Part shown: positions 58,836-64,000 of the stretch, one piece after another
Layout: each line of letters begins with the position of its first letter
Numbering within the stretch: the stretch's first letter is position 1
Assembly (NCBI GenBank): GCA_947650285.1
Contig: CANTFL010001451.1
Span: forward strand, 124,001-188,000
DNA: 64,000 nucleotides
Direction: 5' to 3'
Source: Hyaloperonospora brassicae
Lineage: Eukaryota; Oomycota; Peronosporomycetes; Peronosporales; Peronosporaceae
Position numbers and translations under genes: made by a program
Notes under the pieces: model-generated
Told to the model about the DNA's origin: nothing
Database searches by the model: none
Seen by the model: the letters and a program-made list of their open reading frames with translations, nothing else

Positions 58836-59687
58836 GCGAGCGGATCAGCTGCGGGGACAGAAATCGAGACGAACGGGTTGTCAGTATGCGGATTGGGGGC
58901 GCAATGTATCGGGGCGGGGGACGCCAGGCGACCGACTGATCGATTGCTACCGAAGTGACGCAGTAGGGAGTCAACGGACGTACAGTATGTGAAAATGTGA
59001 GGACTGGGGATTTGGGATTTGGGATTTGGGATACGGGATTTGGGATATGGGATCGCCAGAGGGTGAGGGTGTCGTCTTCCGGTCCTCTTCAGTCGGGAGA
59101 AACTCAGCGCAGTACTTTTATTGAAAAGTCAGACCACATCGTATCAGCTGATGGATCGAAAGCGATGTACGTTTGTCAGGACGTTGTCATGTGCTGGTGA
59201 AGTACACGCAAAGATGAGGACAACTACGAGTGTGGTGGGTCCTGAAGACGTGCTATTGCCATTACATGCATGACACGTTTCAATGCAATGTGGACCTCTG
59301 GACTTGTTCTTGTCATATTATGAGCAGTTCTTTCGAGCTTGACGTGAGTGCTCCCAGACGTAGCAACTCGAGCAGCTCAGTGGCGAGCCGAATGTGGTAG
59401 TGACATTGACTGCAAACGCTGCAGATAACGGCCATGTCGGACGCAAGCGTTGCTGCGTTTTACACTGATAATGACGACAAATCGTCAGTACAGCAGCGTT
59501 CTTGGGCTTCCAAGCAGCAGCTCTTGACGTGGTCATTCAGACAGCCGGGATCACCCAGCACGAGCTGCTCTGCGGGCTATGCCACGTGCAGTCAAAGTGC
59601 CTGACAACGAGCCCGAACGTTCAGGCAAACTGACATCATGACATACACGCTCTTTGTTGATGCTTCCACTTACCATCAAAACTATTG
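58836..59687. other. Intergenic: upstream flank of the PHD gene
   Basis: It contains a short minisatellite at 59004-59054 of about seven GGGATTT/GGGATAC/GGGATAT heptamers. The remainder shows no gene or RNA. Confidence 0.5.
59004..59054 (+). repeat. Heptamer minisatellite (GGGATTT)n
   Basis: About seven consecutive 7-bp units with consensus GGGATTT occur 170 bp upstream of the PHD gene start. It is not the oomycete telomere unit TTTAGGG or any rotation of it. Confidence 0.85.
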
Positions 59688-60917
59688 TCACGGGGTGAGG
59701 CCGTCCGTCGCTATATCCATGGGTATGACGTGTTCTAATCTCGCCTTCATCTCGGCCGCTGACGCTCGCACGTTCTCGAACGACAAGACCTTCCTCTCTT
59801 CGCTGTTGCACTGACGACTGCTCCTCTCTTGGTGCATCATATCGAACGTCGCGACGAGCGGTCTGTGGTCTGACACCATCCGCCAGTAGTCCACGAGCTG
59901 CTCTTCGTCCCTCAGCAGCAAGGGAGACTGCACATGCCGCCAGTCGTGTCCGAACTGCGGCCGCTTCAGCCTTGCCACATCAGGTAGTCGTCTTGGCACA
60001 AGATGGCAGTCCACGGGCTGCAGCTGGAGTCTCGGCTCGTCCTCACTTCTTGACTGGTTATTGCCGTCCAGCGTCAACGCTGCATGCCGCAGCATTGCCG
60101 ACGAAGCATCTCCATGGATGCTGCTGCTACTGCTTTCTGCACTCGACGGTACCCCTACAGCCGGTACCGAGCTCCCCAGCCGCGCACCAAAGATAAAGTC
60201 GACCCCCACTTCCCGGTTATTGTGATTGCAGTGCGTGATCCTGGCTTCGCGACCGTGTCGATGCGCAAACATGCTGGCAAAGCCATGTTTCGTCACAAGG
60301 CGGTACACGGGATCATCATAGTCGTTAAAGTCGCCGCACAGCAGCACAGGCACGTCGTGCAGCGCTTGACGCGCAATGTACTTGCGCACAGCCGCAAGCA
60401 CGCGGTCAATCTGATTGAGCCGCAAGCTCGCGTACAAGTGGCTGTGCGGGAACGTCAAGTGCGAGTTGACCACGAGGAACGAGCGCTGCGGTAGCTGTAC
60501 GCTCGCGCGGTTCCACTTGGTGGCCACGTGCAGCAGCAGCGCCACGCGGTCGCCGGCTTCGCCCACGAGGTCGACGTTTTCCACGTAGTGGAGCTCAAAT
60601 TTGCGCTTGTCGACCAGCACCGCGAGTCCGTCTTCCTTGTCGTTCGGCCGCTGGGCCGTGTGCAGGTAGTGCGTCGCGTCGAACGCCGAGCGGAACGCGC
60701 GCTGGTACGCGCGCTGGAACCAGAACTCCTGGAGGCACACGACGTCGCACTGCTCGCGCTGGATCGCTTGGATCGCGGCCTGGGCCCGTGACAGGAACGC
60801 CGTCTCGTCGTCGCTCTCGAGGCGGCCGCCGTGGCGGAAGTAGCACGGCGCCAGCAGGTTGAACGTCATGAGCGACAGCGCGCGCGGCGGCGGCCGCCGG
60901 AGCGTCTCGAGGAACAT
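59688..60917 (-). CDS. Endonuclease/exonuclease/phosphatase-family hydrolase (409 aa)
   Basis: The intronless 409-residue ORF carries the full set of EEP-superfamily motifs: LSLMTFNLLAP at the N-terminus, CDVVCLQEFW with the metal-binding Glu, FLVVNSHLTFPHS, VPVLLCGDFNDYDD, GVDFIFGA and the final SDHRPLVATFD. This Mg-dependent fold includes CCR4-type deadenylases, neutral sphingomyelinases, inositol phosphatases and DNase-like enzymes. There is no leucine-rich repeat, EF-hand or membrane segment. The pattern LTFPHSHLYASLRLNQIDRV resembles plant and protist EEP proteins annotated as CCR4-like or calcium-binding hydrolases, but the substrate cannot be decided. An insertion with low-complexity Ser (AESSSSS, about 255-265) separates the last two motifs. 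Confidence 0.85.
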   Translation of the reverse strand: MFLETLRRPPPRALSLMTFNLLAPCYFRHGGRLESDDETAFLSRAQAAIQAIQREQCDVVCLQEFWFQRAYQRAFRSAFDATHYLHTAQRPNDKEDGLAVLVDKRKFELHYVENVDLVGEAGDRVALLLHVATKWNRASVQLPQRSFLVVNSHLTFPHSHLYASLRLNQIDRVLAAVRKYIARQALHDVPVLLCGDFNDYDDPVYRLVTKHGFASMFAHRHGREARITHCNHNNREVGVDFIFGARLGSSVPAVGVPSSAESSSSSIHGDASSAMLRHAALTLDGNNQSRSEDEPRLQLQPVDCHLVPRRLPDVARLKRPQFGHDWRHVQSPLLLRDEEQLVDYWRMVSDHRPLVATFDMMHQERSSRQCNSEERKVLSFENVRASAAEMKARLEHVIPMDIATDGLTP

Positions 60918-61158
60918 GCGCAGCGGAGGCGAAAGGGCCAGTGGAGACGCGACGGTGATAGGTGAGAATGCAGCACTGGGGGCGACGAACGAGCCAATCA
61001 GCAGCGAGACAGAAGCCGCGCGAGGGCCGAAGGGGCGTCTGGTTCCGGTGGAGTGATTTGGGCGTGACGACGGACGACGAGGGGGGGGGCTAGGGTTGGG
61101 TACGAATACATGGATGGATGGGTAGGTGTGTGTGTGTGTGTGTATTTGTCTGTCTATT

Positions 61159-61201
<43 letters not shown>

Positions 61202-61213
61202 TTGTTTGTCTGA
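60918..61213. repeat. Upstream flank of the EEP gene with a mixed TG/TCTG microsatellite
   Basis: The microsatellite runs from about 61126 to 61212: (GT)n, then (CTGT)n interrupted by TTTG. A GGGGGGGG run lies at 61081-61089. A small ORF across it is repeat-encoded and not a gene. Confidence 0.8.
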
Positions 61214-62188
61214 TTGTTTGTGGCGGAACTGAGGGCGCGCAGCTTATGGACAGATGGGATGGAACGGACGCTTTTTCTCTCTATCGAGTGGGCATTTTGC
61301 CGCTTGTACGCAACAAGTGCGTGGAAAGTCATGGAACGACTGTCGATCGCTTGTGAGCTCTCGACGCTGGTGCTTATTGTTGGAGTGTATCGCTGGGCAG
61401 TGAGCTTGCTCAGATCTGCAGACATGGAGTATGGCTTGGCTTGGAGCTCGACCGCCGAGTTTACGTGCATGGTATTGGCCTTTGTCCTGCCAGAAAGATG
61501 TGCGGCAATTGCGGTTATCGCGCAACTGCTCGACATCGCGCGGGGCTCTTTTCTATGCATGTCGTCCTCGCTAGCACTGTGCAACAGGTAAATGACAGGC
61601 AAACGGCGGGGTGTGTGGCTTTTAGAGTCCAATGCGGCTGTGGCAAAGGCGAGCAGCAATGCTGGTCCAACGCTACGTCGACTGGGATGAACTTAGCGCT
61701 CTTAGTGTAAGTTGTATGGCCCTTTTACTGTCCTAAGTCAAGTAGGCAACACGGTGGCTTTCGCTCCCCCGCCCCAGCACAACATTAGCCGATTTAGCAT
61801 AATGTCTCCGAGCGGGAAGCAGTGGTGTCGAACTGCTCAGTCACTCTGGAGCTGCTGGCGTAAGCGAGGCAACGTGTACCGATCAACGGAGAACCCCCGT
61901 AGTCGGTATGCTGTGATAGACGGTGGTACTATCGAGCCAGATAGACGGAGAGCGGTCACGTGTCGCTGTCCTCGCCACGACACGCTCGTTTAGACAAACG
62001 GAGACCGCATCCCATCCGTTTCTGTCTCCGGATCAGATCCGTGCTTTCCACGTACCCTCCGAGAGAGAAGGAGCGTCTTCCACCAGCTCAAAGCTGCACG
62101 CGCGCTCGACACCAGCAATGTGGAACAGCCATCCAAAAGAGCACGTCGTGCGTCTCGACCGCTTCAACAATCAGCCCAAAGGCAACTG
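61214..62188 (+). CDS. Unresolved multi-exon gene candidate
   Basis: Coding-like pieces follow each other at intron-sized gaps. The first is an exon to about 61588 ending SLALCN, or in another frame VVLASTVQQ. The second is 61630-61706 (MRLWQRRAAMLVQRYVDWDE). The third runs from 61751 to about 61911 (APPPQHNISRFSIMSPSGKQ, then RTAQSLWSCWRKRGNVYRS). The fourth runs from 61994 to a stop at 62188 (TLRERRSVFHQLKAARALD, then PSKRARRASRPLQQ). Likely introns are GTAAAT...TTTTAG, GTGTAA/GTAAGT...CAAGTAG and GTGATA...TTTAG. The frame of exon 1 is ambiguous: one frame is hydrophobic (LSTLVLIVGVYRWAVSLL), the other Cys-rich. No family is recognised, and an overlapping minus-strand ORF (62088-63050, 320 codons) cannot be ruled out. 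Confidence 0.3.
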
Positions 62189-62288
62189 TAACGCACAGGC
62201 CCTGCCTCTCGGTCGACCCGCAGCCATGAGCCGCTGCACAGTGCTCGCAATGATCGCCACGATCAGCGATCGTCATGCCAGAGCTTGA

Positions 62289-64000
62289 CGGTCCACGTTG
62301 AACAACGATGCGGTGCAGAACCCGTCCCGGTGTCCGCGGTGGCTGAGGTACAATCGGCCGACACCACAGCAATGTCACAACGTGCGACCGTCTTGAAGCG
62401 CACTCGGTCTTATCCAGATCGACCATAGACGATCTAATGTAACTGCCGAGTGGGGTTTGTAGTACTGCAACACGCCGGTCTGTCTGCACTGGGCGTAGCC
62501 ACGAGCTCCAGCGCCAACCGAATAGACCACAAACGTGGGTGACTGTCTCCTCGTACATCTCTCTGGTCGCGCTGGACTTGTACGGATCAAGAGAGTGCCA
62601 CTCCTGCTGCAACGTGATGGATGTCACGGGAACATCGCATAGAAACGTTGCCCTCGCGTCCCGCCACTCGACTAGCAAGACGACGTGACGAAACAACGTT
62701 CCTCGCGCCTTCTTCCCGGGCGCTGCGTTCGAAAATAAGTGCTGCGACACGGCAAAACAGTACCAAATCGACGCGTCGTTGAGGCAAGGGCGGACTCGGC
62801 TCGACACGACCTGACTGCGTAATAGGAACGGGACTCGCGCAGCAGTGTCAACTGGTTCCGATCCGTTCGTAGCGCGCGGATCGTTTCGAGTGTAAGGTGT
62901 AATCGAATTGGTCTGCATCGCCCATAGGGTTCGTCCGTCACGGCCGAGGTCGCAGCTACGCGGCGGAAGAGGCCAGTCGATGCGTGCCAAGCTATTCCCC
63001 ATGTTCCCTATGCGAGCTCCGATCCAGCCGACGTTTCGACGACAACACAACCGCCGTCGGGAAACTGTCGCTCAATGCGGTAGTCGTAATGAACTTGGCT
63101 TACAGAGCAGCAGAAGTAGCAGCAGTAGCAGCAGCAGTAGCAGCAGCTTCAAGAGCCCGTCTGTCGCTCGCACGGGCGCGAACGAAACCTTCGCAATCGG
63201 CGGACCGTCGCCACACGGGAAGCTTATTCAACACGACCACGCAGAGCATACAAACACCAAGTCAATGGCTGGACCGGCTCTTCCCACTTGAGCTTTGCAG
63301 ATGGAGAGCCGGTTGGGACGACCCCACTTGGCGTCGGGTCTTACGGATTACTTTGCGCGAGTAAAGGCCACGCCCGATCCATAGGCTTCTCCTCGGCCTT
63401 CTGCCGCGGCTCTGCCTTTCGAGACAGCGCATGTTGAAGAAAGCTGCTGTCAACACTATCTATCGACAGCGTATCGTCAAAGCAAAAGAAAACGGATACA
63501 TTCGCGATACGCGAGCACCGCTTGGTCCACCTCTCTGTGCTAGAGACCTTACACCACCAACCAGACCTGTGCCGTCGTGACCACCGCGCAGTCCAACCAG
63601 AGGTGGGGCTGCTGCAATACTGTAGTGGGGAGCTCGAGACTTTTGTTGGAAGCGATATGTGCGAATAAGTTCTCTCTCTCTCGCGCGCGCGCGCGCGTGA
63701 GATGTAAATCGGTATAGAGCGCCAGACAAAAGCGACTTAATAGGGCCCTCCCATCGGCAGACTTATCGACCGTTTCGCAGCCCTTTTCCCTGCTTCGCGT
63801 GTTTCTGTAGACCGTCCGGTCTCTGCACGCAATCCCCGAGCGTTTTCCGTTCAGTTGGTACCCCTCCCCAGCCAGAACCCCTGCCGAGCATGCACTTGCC
63901 ACTTGCTGCAACGCACTTGCCACTTTCGCGCGTGGTGGTTAACCAGTCGCAGCAGCAGCACCAGAGCAGCAGCAGCAGCACCAGAGCAGCAGCAGCAGCA
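62289..64000. other. No gene recognised; microsatellites
   Basis: A minus-strand ORF at 62088-63050 (320 codons) covers part of this stretch but has no recognisable motif. Microsatellites: (AGC)n at about 63107-63155, CT/CG alternation at 63676-63702, and (CAG)n at 63948-64000 running off the window. The rest shows only short frames. Confidence 0.45.

Noticed and set aside
59004..59054. Telomere-like heptamers
   Set aside because: GGGATTT is not a rotation of TTTAGGG or its complement; only about seven units, internal to a gene block.
61126..61356. 76-codon ORF starting in the TG/TCTG microsatellite
   Set aside because: The first third is pure repeat-encoded Cys/Val/Leu; no evidence of a real start there.

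Overview
The window reads as nuclear DNA of an oomycete, most likely a member of the Peronosporales (Phytophthora or downy mildew type). The reasons are a secreted tandem WY-fold effector, short introns of about 50-90 nt with GTGCGT-like donors and CTAAC/CTAAT branch sites, a compact block of housekeeping genes next to gene-poor transposon-rich DNA, a bacterial-type ROK sugar kinase, and a Ty3/Gypsy chromovirus. This placement is inference from gene content; I could not run a search.

Layout. (1) 1-19.08 kb: an extreme coding minisatellite of about 200 nearly identical 29- or 32-codon Thr/Glu-rich units. (2) 19.08-21.35 kb: eight copies of a second, 96-codon unit in the same reading frame. (3) 21.47-23.94 kb: an ABCG/PDR-type half-transporter. 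A 70-nt intron (21399-21468) removes the frame break between the repeats and the transporter, so the three parts form one gene: a giant repeat-ABC fusion. Its ATPase domain has lost several catalytic motifs. The array is broken by 13 frame shifts, which are either real or assembly errors.

(4) 24.2-26.4 kb: an 11-exon UBA-UAS-UIM-UBX gene, a Cdc48/p97 adaptor, resolved here exon by exon. (5) 27.0-28.2 kb: a secreted tandem WY effector lacking a canonical RxLR. (6) 28.2-34.7 kb: AT-rich, gene-poor DNA with a tRNA-derived SINE-like sequence, a small secreted RxLR-like ORF and transposon relics. (7) 34.73-42.78 kb: a very young Ty3/Gypsy chromovirus with 5-bp target-site duplication GCCAA and LTRs that differ by one base. 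It has one single-base frame shift each in gag and pol, and a long antisense ORF between pol and the 3' LTR. (8) 42.8-49.3 kb: decayed DNA with a second LTR remnant, a 79-bp tandem duplication and a probable WY-effector relic.

(9) 49.3-60.9 kb: a housekeeping block. It holds a ROK fructokinase-like gene, VPS33 (endolysosomal SM protein), a mitochondrial NDUFAF7/MidA-type methyltransferase divergent from VPS33, a PHD/ADD-like zinc-finger protein, and an endonuclease/exonuclease/phosphatase-family hydrolase. (10) 61-64 kb: microsatellites and one unresolved multi-exon gene candidate. No rRNA, canonical tRNA or CRISPR array was seen. These genes do not form a pathway; the repeat-ABC fusion gene and the antisense ORF in the chromovirus are the most unusual items.
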